Assembly (NCBI GenBank): GCA_020740775.1 | Contig: JAHEWK010000002.1 | Span: forward strand, 3,038,001-3,102,000 | Direction of reading: 5' to 3' | From: Ilyonectria destructans | Taxonomy: Eukaryota > Ascomycota > Sordariomycetes > Hypocreales > Nectriaceae | Length of the DNA: 64,000 bases | Part shown: piece after piece, positions 21,972-34,189 of the stretch | How the letters are laid out: each line of letters begins with the position of its first letter | How positions within the stretch are numbered: position 1 is the stretch's first letter | Notes under the pieces: model-generated | Database searches by the model: none | The model's input: the letters and a program-made list of their open reading frames with translations, nothing else | What the model was told of the DNA's origin: nothing | Made by a program: the position numbers and the translations under genes

Positions 21972-23981
21972 GCTGGCGACCTAGGAAGGAGAATGGGTCC
22001 AGGAAGATGAGCAATGTCTGAAGGGGGGATGAGGTAGCCTGGATATGACAGACGTCAAGGAGTGGGCTTCTGTAGTCAGTATGGAGAAAACAACCACAAG
22101 ACTGGATCTTACTGTGTACCTGACAAGAGTCTGATTTATAGAAGGATCTGCCCTTCTGCCCTTCTGCCCTTACCGCGAAGGATTGCCGATGAGGCCACCC
22201 AACAACAGTTTCCCGAGGTAGACTGCCATGTCTGGAGACAGACCTGGCTTCGGCTGTCCGACCGTTTCAAGAGCGTGGAGGGGAATGGAGCACCAGTAAA
22301 GTCTGGGCAGGGGAGCACATAGCTTGCATACGAGAGTCTAGGAAAGTATGCCGAGAAGCTTGTTAAAGCATCCGACACTGTTGCGGGTGTTGGTAGTCGG
22401 TTCTGTCCTGCTCAGGCCGCAGGATCTTGATGATAAAAGGTGAGATTTACATAAAACATATGAGACTGTGAACTAGATATAGGCTCATCAACTTACGTTC
22501 AGTATAGACTATAACCTCCTGGAGTAAACCCAGTTTGATGATAGGTGAAGTGTATAACCTCCTGTTTATCGCACTACAGGTCTCCAAGTCTACAGTTGGA
22601 GGAATGCAGCCCCCTTCGGAACGATACATGAACCAAAGCCTTGCTAGGGTCTCGCATAAGATGCCACGATGATGTACTTTGGAACGCGGTTTCCGAGGCA
22701 CGTTGTGTCAATGGCCCGAGTTACGGCAGTTGGGGTACATTGTACAAGGCGGAGGATTCTCGGGATATCAGCTCATAGGGAGTATGCCTTCGTCTCATGT
22801 GATAAGCTAGAGCTAATTTAGTGGCTCTGTAGACCCCCAGCTTGAATGAAGAGCTGAAAATGGATGCCCAACGCAGCAGTCGATGTCTGAATCAAGTCTC
22901 TCTTGTTTGGCTACCGCAAGCGCAGCTTTGGCCTACACGTTGTTTGGACCGACGCTAAGTATTTGAACTATGCCCGAGATGACAAGACTTCTATGCGGGG
23001 TGCAGCTGCAATGTGTGACTTTGTTGCCGTCTTTGCCGATGATGATTTGTTAGTGTGCTCCCTCCGCAAAAGCCCCAGTACCGAGGCATATTTCGTACAA
23101 GATGGACATGAAATAGCTTATCGTATTTGATAAGCAAAGGGTCTTTAGTTGTCAAGTGCTTTTTGCCATCCTCCGCTTGGGAGAGGCGAGACATGTTGGA
23201 GAACTGGCGAACAGAGTCCCTAGCTCCTCCCTGGTTTGCCTCGGTTCTGCATTTGTGTCAGAAACTAAACCCTACTTAGACATATGCGTCGTTCTAAAAT
23301 GGGCTTTGGGCTGTGAAGCTTTGTCACTTCCTAGGCCAACCAAGATAATAAAGGAACCTCACTATACCGAGTAATACCAAGCAAAAGAGTAACTGAGCCA
23401 TCAAAAGGGTTATTAACGTCTCAGGTATATTTACAGCCCATGGAACTGCTATTGGAGGCCCTACGCGAGTGTACCGAATATGTTGAGTGAACTCTTCGAT
23501 GGCCTAGGGAAGCTATTACTTCCCAGCAAACTGACTCTTCTTGATTTTGCGACACGGGCTCGTAGGCAAACTGCCCCACGACCAGACCAACCTGGCAATT
23601 TACGGAGGACTTTCTCTTGACATCGTCAAATCCTCGCCTACTAGGTCGAGGCCTCCCTAGATTCTCGTATTCCGCAACAACAATTCAGCCAACAGGAAGC
23701 TAGGATTTCAACTAGCTACTAGTAGTTTAGTAAGAGTATTAAGTACTAAATAACTAGTTTAGTTAGTTAATTAACTAAGCCTGAGTTAGTTTTTAAACCT
23801 TAAAGTGCACTACTACGTAGTCCTTTTCACGCTGTTTCTCGGCCACAGGGACCAAGCATGGGAAGCATGAACGATGTGGTGTCCGCACACCCTTTCAGAA
23901 CAGCTTTTAGCGATCATCTGTTCATAACGCGACAGACTTCAATGTTTTCTTCTCAGCTTCCCATGCTCACTAGACTGGCGT
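21972..23981. other. About 2 kb without a recognisable gene
   Basis: The first few hundred bases are the promoter side of the TmpL-like gene. Frames in the rest are short and carry no domain I know. Around 23700-23790 is a low-complexity stretch built from TAGTT/TTAGT words. Nothing else noted. Confidence 0.4.
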
Positions 23982-25150
23982 TTACTCCCACTTTGCAGGT
24001 CGCTTATCCAAGAATGCCGATACCCCTTCCATTTTGTCCCGTGTTCCGAACGCGTAGTAGTAGAGGTGTCGTTCGAAGTCATCATCGCGCCCCTTGTCAT
24101 CGGCTTCGCTCGAGTATCAGAGCCTATCACCTGCTAGACTGACAGAGCAAACTCACCACGGCATATGCATTCTTTTGCAAGTGATACTGCTGACCTGCTC
24201 ATGTTGGCTATTCGGGTGGCCGCCTCGAGGGCATTCGCAAGGACAGTTCCTCGTTCGAACAGCCCTGCAACCAGACCGCAGGATGCTGCCTCTTCACCTG
24301 TGATGGACGAGCCAAGTAGAATCATCTCCATCGCCTAAGGTTCTGTTAGTCTCGTCTCTCGCCTTGTTCCAAACGACTCACTCACCTTGAACTTGCCCAT
24401 GATATTGGTGAGCCGTTGCGTGCCCCCGGCACCTGGTATCAGCCCAATTTTGACCTCTGGAAGACCAAACTGAGCAGTTCGTGACGCGAATATGAGGTCG
24501 CACTGTGGTTAGTAACGTTAGCAGCCGTAGGCCATGGGATTCTTTACAACAGGCACTCGGTGAGCACGTGGATTTCTCGGTTCCACGGGGCAGGGAGGAG
24601 TCCGAAGTGATGATTTACCATGAGAGCCACCTCGAAACCTCCACCAAGCTGGAGCATGATTTAGCGAGATACCGGAACTCAGAACTAAGATTGGGACAGA
24701 AGGCCTGGTGCAAGAGCTGCCACTTACCGCTATCCCCTCTACTGCAGCGATGGTCGGCTTGCGGACGGACCGCAGGCCATTGCACAGATCCTCGAGATAT
24801 CTGCACCTCGTCGCAGACTCGGCGTCCAGGGCCGCGATCTCTTTAATATCGGCCCCCGCTTTGATGTGTCAGAATCGCGCGAGCTACGGTGCAAGGCCTT
24901 CAAGCCACGGACCTGAGAAGAATGACTCTCCTCCGGTAACCACAATAGCCCGGACTCTAGCATCGCTAGATGCTATTGCCAGCTCGCAGAGAAACTCTTT
25001 TATCAACGCCTGCGAAAGAGCATTACGCTTCTCTGGGCGGTTGAAGGTCAGTATGCGGACCTTGTCGGCGTGCGTACTGACAGCCAGGAGCTCGGGCTCC
25101 GAGGTGGGAGGCATCAGAGGAGCGGCGCCAGGCCCTGCCATGGGAAGCAA
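23982..25150 (-). CDS. Enoyl-CoA hydratase/isomerase (crotonase) family protein
   Basis: Six exons (25150-24913, 24858-24728, 24648-24619, 24502-24386, 24334-24157, 24103-23982) join in frame to 271 residues, a normal crotonase length. Signatures: FNRPEKRNALS (N-terminal helix), FFSAGADIKEI (first oxyanion-hole strand), GIALGGGFEVALMCDLIFA and AQFGLPEVKIGLIPGAGGTQ. Both glutamates used for water addition in hydratases (GGGFE and LPE) are present. The C-terminus ends SAFLDKRPAKWE with no SKL-type peroxisomal signal. The first 18 residues are Pro/Ala-rich and carry no clear targeting signal. It could act in fatty-acid or acyl-CoA side-chain metabolism; the substrate cannot be told. One exon is only 30 bases long. 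Confidence 0.87.
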
Positions 25151-26269
25151 CTGAGGACACCACGTTTGTCAAGGCAAAGTTGACGATCCTCGGAAGACAC
25201 CTCTCGGTAGGAGCTTAAGGGAAACTAATTTTAGAACCAACACTAAAGATGTTTAGATTCAGACCTTTTGCGTCCCACTGTAAATACCCTTCGTGATAAA
25301 GGGGCGTGGCTTCTGCCAGGTCGCGCCGCCTGCTTTAAGACCTTGACAGGGCTAACGCAACCCCGGCATTTTGCGAGAGGCCTGGCACTTGATTGCGGGG
25401 TATTAAAGTTCACGGGTAACGAGGACCCCTCACGCCATCTCATTACCTTGGCAAACATGGCTCCTAGCCAAGACGTCGTTCTAGGTCATGAGCTTCAAGG
25501 ATCCACGGCACCTCTATCCGACTCAGCTGGCGAAGGCGGGGATGCCATTCGCACGCACTAATATGGCAACCATCCAGCGCGTACCTGGAAGCAACGCAGG
25601 GAGGTGGCTGTTCGCACTAATACCTTCTGTCATTCTAGTTTACTTCTTGTGCTTTCGGCCCTCAGGGCGTCGCATCAAGTAGCCCGATGTAGGTATTGCA
25701 TGCACCACATACGCCTCGTGTCACGGCCCAGGCTGGGAAGGCGGTCTAGACAGTTAGCTCTAGCCAATTATGACAGGATCGCAGGGAGAGAAGTAATATG
25801 CTCCTGGAGTATCGATCTGAGAGCGGTCGCTACCCTATATTCATCTTGGGAATTTCTGCGTGGCATCCCCAGTCAACACTGTCACGTGATCTACGCGGGA
25901 TGACACAATGTCGACGATGTTGTCTCTGGGAGAGCTTCAGAACAGCTCCGTCGCATTCTCGTCTCAGGTGCCGCCTGGCCAATTCTACGAGCAATTGACT
26001 AGAGCTTGATGCACAGTACTTCACAATACAGTAGATTCACCGTGACACCACGAAGGCCGCGTAGCGAGGAGACAGCAAGTGGTACTACCAACGTACCACC
26101 TTTCACAATCCCAGTCTTCTCCATGGCTAAGCGCATCAAGCCAACACGTCACGGCTGGAGATTCCATCGGTATAATCTGTCAATTTGAGTCTAGGAAACA
26201 TGTACAATGTGCCTCCCGGAGGAGTGGTCCATCAATGTCTAGCGCATGACCTTGGTCCCAAGATCTTGC
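25151..26269. other. About 1.1 kb without a recognisable gene
   Basis: Short frames only, none with a domain or supported splicing. This is the right-hand edge of the accessory block, next to the 3' end of COX13. Confidence 0.4.
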
Positions 26270-26999
26270 CTAAGCAACCTTGTTGGTGTTGTGGTAGTTG
26301 ACGCTCTCGTTCCAGCTGTGGTGAGTGGTTAGCATTGTCCGCAATCTCTAGGTATCGACGGGTGCAGGTTATGCGTTCCTGTCCGTCGAGACTTCGCAGC
26401 TTGGACATCTGAACTTACAAGAGGGTCTGGAAGACTGTTAGCAACATGAATCAAGTCAATAGGAGATTACGACTCACCTTGTCGCCGTCGCCCCACTGGT
26501 AGTTCTTGGAACGGATGTTCTGGTACGAGTACTCGGTGCGCTCCTCCAGAGGAGGCATGTGGTTCCAGTGGTCCCAGTGCTCGTTCCAAAGCCAGTAGGC
26601 GTTGGCACCGGCGAGGAGCAGGCAGGGAGCGACTCCGCTTCAGATCTGTTAGCATCTTCGCCATCAATGCCGTCACCAGACGTCGCCATTCAGGACCATC
26701 CGGATCCCCGAAATCGAAGCTCGGTTCGTAAATTCACTCAACGACGGGATGGCAACGTACAAGACGGAGATCTTTTTCCACAGGTCTTCAAACGGTTAGC
26801 AATCGCTTCAATGACTCCAATTGGGCTCCGAGGCATCGTTCCACTCACCAGAGGTGCCGGCGGCGTGCTCCTTGATGTGCTGGCGCTCCTTGACGAAGGC
26901 GTTCTCGGTGGCGGTGCTGGCAAGACGACGCTGGGCGGGAGCGCGCATCTGCGCAGCGAAGCGCGGGGCGGTACGGGCGAGCTGTCGGACGGCAGACAT
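26270..26999 (-). CDS. COX13: Cytochrome c oxidase subunit VIa
   Basis: Cox13 is a small inner-membrane subunit of respiratory complex IV. Five exons (26999-26849, 26785-26761, 26637-26478, 26426-26419, 26315-26270) give 129 residues; the fourth exon is only 8 bases. The N-terminus (MSAVRQLARTAPRFAAQMRA) is a typical mitochondrial presequence. Then come LWKKISVFGVAPCLLLAGAN (membrane helix), WLWNEHWDHWNHMPPLEERT and EYSYQNIRSKNYQWGDGDK, the conserved subunit VIa tail. It is divergent from APN2 with 378 bp between starts. COX13 next to APN2 is the usual arrangement beside the mating-type locus in Hypocreales. Confidence 0.95.
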
Positions 27000-27377
27000 C
27001 GTGGGCGGCGTTGTTCGTTGACGGGTTGAGGGATACAACAAGTTTGAGTGATCAGGTCATTCTTGGTCGAGCTCGGCTAGAACCGCCAATCACTGATGCC
27101 TCAATTGTCAGGTACCCAAATTTCTGCCCTGTGACCGCATTGCACGTGACCTCGTGCGGCCGCCGCGGCATCGCGTGAAACCACCACTCGAGGATCGCGA
27201 GGTGGGGCACGCGAGCTTCATCAATGCCGAGTTGCCCGACTGGCATACCGTCCTACCATTCCAATTCCACGCCGATATTCTGCGTGACTCTCTTCATTTC
27301 GAGCACCATGAATTCCTGAAGGGATACCTGCCGTCCATTTTTTCTTTTCGTTTGATCGCGGTTAAGCTCCCTCCACA
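27000..27377. promoter_or_regulatory. Shared divergent promoter of COX13 and APN2
   Basis: 378 bp separate the two start codons. Both genes point outward, so this interval must contain both promoters and leaders. The APN2 leader carries a T/C-rich tract (TTTTTTCTTTTCG) just before the ATG. No other feature seen. Confidence 0.55.
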
Positions 27378-29411
27378 ATGGCTTTTCGCATCACCACCTG
27401 GAACGGTATGTCCGTTGATTTTCTTCAACACCACACGCTGACAAGCCATGATAGTGAACGGAATAAGGTCCGTTTTCCTCATCTTTGGGAGCATTTCAAA
27501 TTGCCCGAGCTCATTGACCTAGAAACCCGTTTGGATACCAACCATGGAGGGAAAAGCGGTCCTTTGAGGTAGGGCATTCCAGATCCTGGGTAAAAACTAG
27601 GCTCACCCGACCTTCACAGGCGATGTTCGATATCCTCGAAGCAGATATCCTCATCATGCAAGAAACCAAGATTCAGAGGAAGGATTTACGAGATGACATG
27701 GTCCTGGTGCCTGGTTGGGATGTTTTCTTTAGTCTGCCAAAACACAAAAAGGGTACAGCCTTCGTCCCTGTCCGTTGTCACACCTAACAAAGCCAACTAG
27801 GGTACTCCGGTGTTGCCATATACACGAGGAATGCGACATGCGCCCCAATTCGAGCCGAGGAGGGAGTGACTGGTGTTCTGACATCTCCAAAATCCACGAC
27901 CAAGTTTCGAGATCTCCCCCAAGAACAGCGGATCGGCGGCTATCCCCGTCCTGGACAACTGGATGGTACCATCGATGAAGCGACTCTCGATTCTGAAGGT
28001 CGGTGTGTCATTCTAGAGTTCCCAGCCTTCGTCCTCTTTGGAGTCTACAGCCCAGCCAAGCGCGATGAGTCCCGCGATGAGTTCCGCCTCGGTTTCCTCC
28101 AAGCGCTTGACGTACGGATCAGAAATCTTGTCGCCGAGGGCAAACAAGTGATCCTGACGGGCGATTTGAACATCAGTCGCTCTGACATCGACTCCACCAA
28201 CGTGACCGAGATGCTGCAAAAAGAAGGTCTAAGTACGGCGGATTGGATGAACATGCCCGCCCGTCGACTGTTCAACCAACTCATCTTTGAGGGAACTGTG
28301 GAAGGGCAACGGGATGAGGGGAGAGAAACTCCTGTGTTGTGGGACCTGTGCCGATGTTTCCACCCCGAGCGAGAAGGAATGAATACGTGCTGGGACACCA
28401 AACGGAATACACGACCCGCCAACAACGGCAGCCGGATCGACTATGTCTTGTGCAGTGACGGCATCAAGGATTGGTTCACTTCTGCTAACATTCAAGAAGG
28501 CTTGATGGGATCTGATCACTGCCCAGTATTCGCAACGTTAGGAGACACATCGACAGCGAAAGACAAGGAGCATGCTCTCTTCGAGCTCTTGAACCCGCCA
28601 GGCGTGTTTCAAGGCGATCAGCGCCTCCGTGATTGGAGCCCCAAAGACTTGCTTCCTCTATCTGCAAGGCTGATACCCGAATTCGATCGTCGACAGAGCA
28701 TTCGCGACATGTTCACAAAGCAAGTAGCCCCGCTTGCGAGCACGGATACGGCCGAAAGCCTGCCAGGCCCTCGGCCGATTGCGAAACGGCCTGCAGACAC
28801 GGCTGAGAAAGCGCCGAGAGGGGTTTTGAAGAGGAGTAAGCCGTCCTCAAATTCCGTCGATGCAAAGAACAAAGCAGCTGCGGGACAAAGAACTCTGCAA
28901 GGCTTCTTCAAGCCGAAAGCCTCAGCGCCCCAGCCCGAGAACCCACACGTGGAGGCCACGGGAAGAACAACGCCTCCGCCACCAAGGAAGACCACGTTCG
29001 GCTCTTCCAACGGTCTGCTTAGGCAGCAACAGTCTCCGCCTTTGACATCGGGGACTCTTTCAGCAGAACCTTTCGCCGACACATCTGAAAGAGTGTTTGA
29101 TCCAATCGAAGCAAAGGAATCTTGGTCAAAGCTGCTGAGCAAGCGAGTTGCGCCTCGGTGCGAACATGATGAACCGTGCATCAGCCTGACCACCAAGAAG
29201 CCTGGCGTCAACTGCGGTAAGTCTGTGCCTCATATCGCCACGATGCTAGATTTTACGTATGGTGCGGGAGCTGACTTGGAGCGCAGGGCGGTCGTTCTAC
29301 ATATGCCCACGGCCTCTTGGGCCTTCTGGCGAGAAGGAGAAAGGGTCGGAATGGCGGTGCGGGACTTTCATATGGAGTAGTGACTGGAGTAGTTCATCAG
29401 CAGGTTTGTAA
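27378..29411 (+). CDS. APN2: AP endonuclease / DNA lyase Apn2
   Basis: A nuclear class II abasic-site endonuclease of base-excision repair. Six exons (27378-27405, 27455-27467, 27523-27568, 27620-27752, 27801-29216, 29287-29411) join in frame to 586 residues; the second exon is only 13 bases. The EEP nuclease domain covers about residues 1-330: ITTWNVNGIRNPFGYQPWR, MQETKIQRKDL (catalytic Glu), TGDLNISRSDID (catalytic Asp/Asn), NGSRIDYVL and MGSDHCPV (catalytic His). QRTLQGFFKPK at about residue 425 is a PCNA-binding motif. The C-terminus is a GRF zinc finger (CGRSFYICPRP, EWRCGTFIW). The second intron has a GTCCGT donor. Confidence 0.95.
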
Positions 29412-29791
29412 AGGTTCGAAGCTCTGGCATCTGTTACCATAAACTTTACTAGAAAGAAAGGCAGATGATGCAAGAAAGCGAATGTATTGAACGATTAGAC
29501 ATGAGAATGATAAAATAGTCCTCAACTCCCTTCTCCCTTCTCCCATTCCCTCGTCTCCCCCGTCTCCCCCATCCAAGTACTAGATGAACGTGATAGCTCG
29601 AGCAAACGGCAACTTGGGAGCAAAGCATTTGTCGTAGATGGCTGGCTGCCGCAGTGGAAATACCTACCTACCTGTTTTCTCCTATCCCTATTCCCATTCC
29701 ATTCTTGACACCAAGTACCGGCGAACGTACCGCTACAATGGCTGGCATCCCGACAGCCTCCTGAACGTTGCGCACTCCCTATATCCTCTCC
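29412..29791. other. Convergent spacer between APN2 and LYS2-type gene
   Basis: 380 bp between two converging stops, so it must hold both 3' ends. It contains a small copy of the 9-bp GTCTCCCCC minisatellite motif at about 29548-29572. No gene. Confidence 0.5.
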
Positions 29792-32700
29792 TCATGCCGC
29801 ACCACCACGCCCACCAACACCCCATTGCGCCTGTGCCTGTACAACATCATCCTTGATGGCTGGCAGCTCTCTGCCCCGACCAGTCGGCCATGCTAAGAAC
29901 TTCGTCTCGGCTAGGTACCTTAGAAAGCGGCCAACAGCTTCCCTACTAATGCCTTCACCAGCACTCTCATCAACACCAGTCCACCGGTCTGCATCGGCCG
30001 TAAGAACAGTAACGGCATTGCGATCATCGAGTTCCGGCGCACGGGTGTTTGATGGAAGGTCGTTTGTGACCATGTGGAAGAGGGGCATTAAGGCGCTCTG
30101 TTCTTCGTCCTTCTGAACGAAACCAGCAGAGACAAACGTCTCAAGCTGGGCCTTCCAGTTGTTGTAATCCACCTCAGGCACATCGTAGCCGTAGTAGTTT
30201 AAGATGGAGAGGTATTCATTCATGCGGAGGCGCGGATGACCAGTGACGTGGATAACGTGAACACCGACGTCGCTGCCGCTACTGCTTGTGGTTTCGGCCG
30301 GGACAGGGTTCAAGCTGGCTGCGACGACGACGGTAGATACGTGGCCTACAGGCACGGCGTTGACTGTGTTGATGATATGCGGGCGGCTAGACAGCTGGAT
30401 GCAGCCCTTGAGCATGCGGATGAGAAAGTCGTCGGTGTTGCAAACACCAGTGGCGGCGTCCCCAAGGATATAGCCAGGTCGGACGATAGATCCGAGGAGG
30501 CCGCGTCTGCCAGCCTCGCGAACGAGCTGTTCAGAAACCTGTGGTCCATCAGAACTATTGTTACATGTAAAAGGAGGTCTCGAAGCCACTTACCCACTTA
30601 GATTGGCCGTACCCAGTGCCAAGACCGGAGCGACTGCCCATCATGTCATCTGCTTCCATAACAGCGCCTTGTCCCGTGCCGGTCTGCTCGTGCGACAGCT
30701 CGATATAGTGATCTGTGTCCAGAACGCTTGTTGAGCTGATGAATGAGAAAAGCTTGGGCTTGCCCTGGTTGCAGAGGCGGAGGGCATCAAGCGTTGATAG
30801 AACGTTGCTACGCTCAAGGTCCTTGTACTGTTTCACCCAGTGAACCAGGGCGCCGTTGTGGATAACCACGTCAGCAGCGTCGCCAACCTCGTTCCATGTC
30901 TTATCGTCAAGTCCTAGGCGCGGCTGCGACAGGTCACCAATAACTGCACTTAGCCTGGTGGTCCAAGAATCCTGCCATACGCCGTATCCGCGAAGTGACC
31001 TCTGAAGTCGCTCAAGGGCGGCTTGGACGGTCTTAGTTCCGCGGACATGAGCGATCACGCTGATGTTCTCACGCTTAAGCAAATCCTTGACGATATAAGA
31101 GCCCAGGAAACCTGTGGCGCCGGTCACGAAGACGGTAGTCTTGCCTGCCGGTGAGAGTGCCGCAGGGTCCGCCGTCTGATACTTGGAATCGAGGCTGGGA
31201 AGCAGTTTGTCGAGCGCCTGGGCATATGCAGGCTCGCCATCCTCCGTCGCGCCCGGATCATCCTTGCCCTCACGCTGGCGGTCGACTTGTGCGCTGAGCG
31301 CCTTGAGAGATGAGTCAGAGTAGAGTGAGCTGATGGACACGTTGATGCCAAACTTCTTGCGGATATCGAGAAGAAGCTGCTGTGCCAGCAGACTATGCCC
31401 ACCACTCTCAAAGAAATCCGAGTCAGGTCGAAGAGTCCTGGCATTCAAGCCACCGATAAGCGTCGCCCACTGCTCCGCCATTTCCTTCTCGGTGTTGCTG
31501 AAGGCTTCCCATCTCTTCAGATCCTCCTCTGATGCCTCCTCCGAGATCAGGGCTGCGTCCGGGAACGGCAGGTTCGGACTGTCTATCTTGCCGTTGGGGT
31601 TCAAAGGCATTTTGTTGATGTAGATGAAGTAAGTCGGGACAGCGTAGGCCGGCAACCCAGATTTAAGATGATCCCGGACCTCCGTTTGCATCGGTCGGAA
31701 GCGCTTCGGATACACGATGACGGGTCCAATCTCGGTGCCTTCCTCCTCAGTGTCTTCTAAGCTGTGGTCTGCCAGCCACTTGGTCCACTCTTGAAGTTCA
31801 GGGACAATGTAGCTGACCAATGTTGGCTCTTCATTCCGATCCCTGCGAAGCAGCGTCTTGCACTCGCGGACTAAATGGTATCCTCTCAAGTTGCTATCGA
31901 TTTCATTGAGCTCGATGCGGAAGCCACGAATCTTGATCTGACTGTCAGCCCTGCCTGAAATAGCGCAGTTACCAGAGTCGTCGAGAAAGTACCCAAGATC
32001 CCCAGTACGGTAGATCCTATCGCGTGGACCCTTGTAATACTTCCTCCAGGGCTCGTTGGCGTGATCGGCAACTTTGTCATCGGCCTCGACCCAGACTTTG
32101 TTGTCGACAAACCAGTTGTCGAGGAACTTTTCCTTACTATTCTCTGGGTCGTTCAGATATCCGTAAGGTCGCATGTTAGTAGGTATCTTTTAATTAAAAC
32201 AAGAAGGACACTTATCTCAGCCAAACCCGCTGCTCTCATCATAATCTCGCCGACTTCGCCGACGCCGCAAAGCTTGGTATGATCCTCCCGATTGACTATG
32301 AAGAGCTGGACATTCTCTATGCCCCTTCCGGCAGGGACAATATCGCCGAACTTATCCAACGCATACGGGTCTTCGGCGCGGCTCTTGATCTGGTAGTAAG
32401 ACACGCTGCGACTCGTCTCGGTGGTACCGTAGGCAGCGCAAATTTCCGCGTTGGGCGCCAGCTTGCGGAGCGCAGCGCAATCCTTCTTGGTTAAGATGTC
32501 GCCAACGTAGAGCACCCACAACAGAGAAGGACACTCTGCCGTAGCGCCTCCGACCAAGATCTGACCCATGGCAGGCGTCAGGTGAACTGCGTTGGGTTGG
32601 TGGTCGCGGAACCACTCAGCCAATTTGTTGTGGGCAATATTCTCGCGAGCCGGAATCATCAACTCGGCCCCGAGGAAAAGAGGACTGAAGAAGTCCCGCT

Positions 32701-33552
32701 GGATGGGGTCATGGCTTATGCCACTATTATGAGTTAGCAGATGTGTGAGGAAAATCACCCTTGATAATTCCTACCTTAGACAAGCGAACTTTGTCTTTGA
32801 TGTCCATCGGAATTGCTCCGCCATCCAGGGGAAGTATTTGGCTAAGCTGTAATGTCTGCCCAACACGCCCCTGAAAGTAGTTAGCTCATGTTCGACTTTG
32901 GAGTTTGCTGGATCTCGGACTTAGGCGTAGATGTCGTGCCACTGGTAAAGCTCAGAATACTGGACGAGTCCGGTCCAACTAGAACATCTGGAGGCGTTGA
33001 TGCTTTGCCTGCAGCGTCGGTAAAGATTTCCTTTCCATCAACCTCACCGCCAGTGAGGTGGCCATTGTCGCTCATCCGCATCTCGGGTACCCGTGTCTTG
33101 AGAGATAGTTGCTCGTCAATATAATTCTGGACACGCGGGGCGAAGGGGCCATTCTCGTCCTTGGCTCTTCCGATGGTGATCAGGGCCCTTGGTTGGGACA
33201 CTTCAAGGTAGATCTGCTGCCTTGCCGGGGGGTACGCGGGGTCTAGGACAGTGATGGTAGCGCCGGCAGCGAGGGTTCCCATGAAGGCGATGAGGAGTTC
33301 GACGGAACGGTAGGCAAAGATCATGACGACATCGCCATTCGTGATGCCAGCGTCATGGAGCTGGTTGGCCAAGATGTTGGAAGCCTCGTAGATCTGTTTG
33401 TATGTGAACCTCCTTTCGGGGTGGGTAGAGGAGGCGGTTTCCGTGACGCAAGGCGCGTCAGGGGTCTTCAAAGCATTCTTGTGGAATATTTCATGAATGG
33501 CCCCGATGTAGCCGCTCCAGTCGAGGTCGATGGTGGGATCAGGAAGCCCCAT
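29792..33552 (-). CDS. LYS2: LYS2-type L-2-aminoadipate reductase (A-T-R enzyme)
   Basis: Lys2 activates 2-aminoadipate with ATP, loads it on its own carrier domain and reduces it to the semialdehyde (lysine pathway). Five exons (33552-32921, 32870-32775, 32723-32216, 32162-30594, 30538-29792) give 1183 residues. Adenylation: [63 protein letters not shown]. Carrier: [13 protein letters not shown]. Reductase: [14 protein letters not shown] and the catalytic YGQSKW. The ATG at 33552 ([12 protein letters not shown]) begins where the adenylation part of yeast Lys2 begins, so the N-terminal condensation-like domain of yeast Lys2 is absent. The third intron (32215-32163) has AT..AC ends. The partner would be the PPTase Lys5. 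It could be a paralogue of the lysine enzyme; I cannot exclude that. Confidence 0.88.
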
Positions 33553-34189
33553 GGCGGCAATGATGTTGCCGAAATTAAGTGCGTAGGAATTGCCTCTTGT
33601 GGTGATTGTATCTCTGAAGCATGTGTTGAGTTGGTAAATAGAAAAATAGAGCCAATTGAGGAGGGTAGAGACACGAGAAGATGACTCAAAATACTTGTTG
33701 GAAAGTTGTGTCATACGCAGAAGAATTCTGCCGTGCTCCGATCTTCGGGGAAGCGGGGTACTCACGCGGGTGAAAACTTACACTGCACACAGAACCCACT
33801 ATTTACAGCTAAATACCATCCAGGTGCCTTTCACACAGCGAAATGGACGATAAAAGGATGCGAATTTGGGCTGATTGAATTGATGATAATTACGACCTGA
33901 ATAACGTCGTTATGACCGATTCCCAGCCTGTGTTTTTGATCATCTTGACCGGCGGGGGATTTCCCTCATCTAAATTTAGGTACGGTCTCCGAGAACCCCG
34001 CTTCCTTAGTCATGCTTCCCGATTGTGGCAGGCGGTCACTAGCAGCGCCCATGCCCGCAGGGAGTTAGGTATTCCCATCCCCGTTCTTAGCAGCCATGCA
34101 TGCAAATGCGGTTCACTATGGACAATTTCCCTCTTCTAACCATGAACAGAGCGGCTGCAAAGCAATGTTTTTGGACAAGAACTCAGCAG
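33553..34189. other. Promoter side of the LYS2-type gene, no other gene seen
   Basis: The reading frame of the LYS2-type exon 1 stays open upstream to 33765, but the added residues do not look like the yeast N-terminal domain. Nothing else recognised. Confidence 0.4.

Noticed and set aside
6767..25150. Calling the whole 6.7-25.2 kb block a secondary-metabolite cluster
   Set aside because: No complete NRPS, PKS or terpene synthase is present, and relics and a LINE separate the intact genes.
25268..25682. Possible small gene starting MAPSQDVVLGHEL
   Set aside because: The frame stops quickly and no splice joins it to a domain.
32163..32215. GT..AG splicing options across the LYS2-type junction
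   Set aside because: The only in-frame options would be introns of 24 bases or less, and others hit a stop codon. The AT..AC reading is kept.
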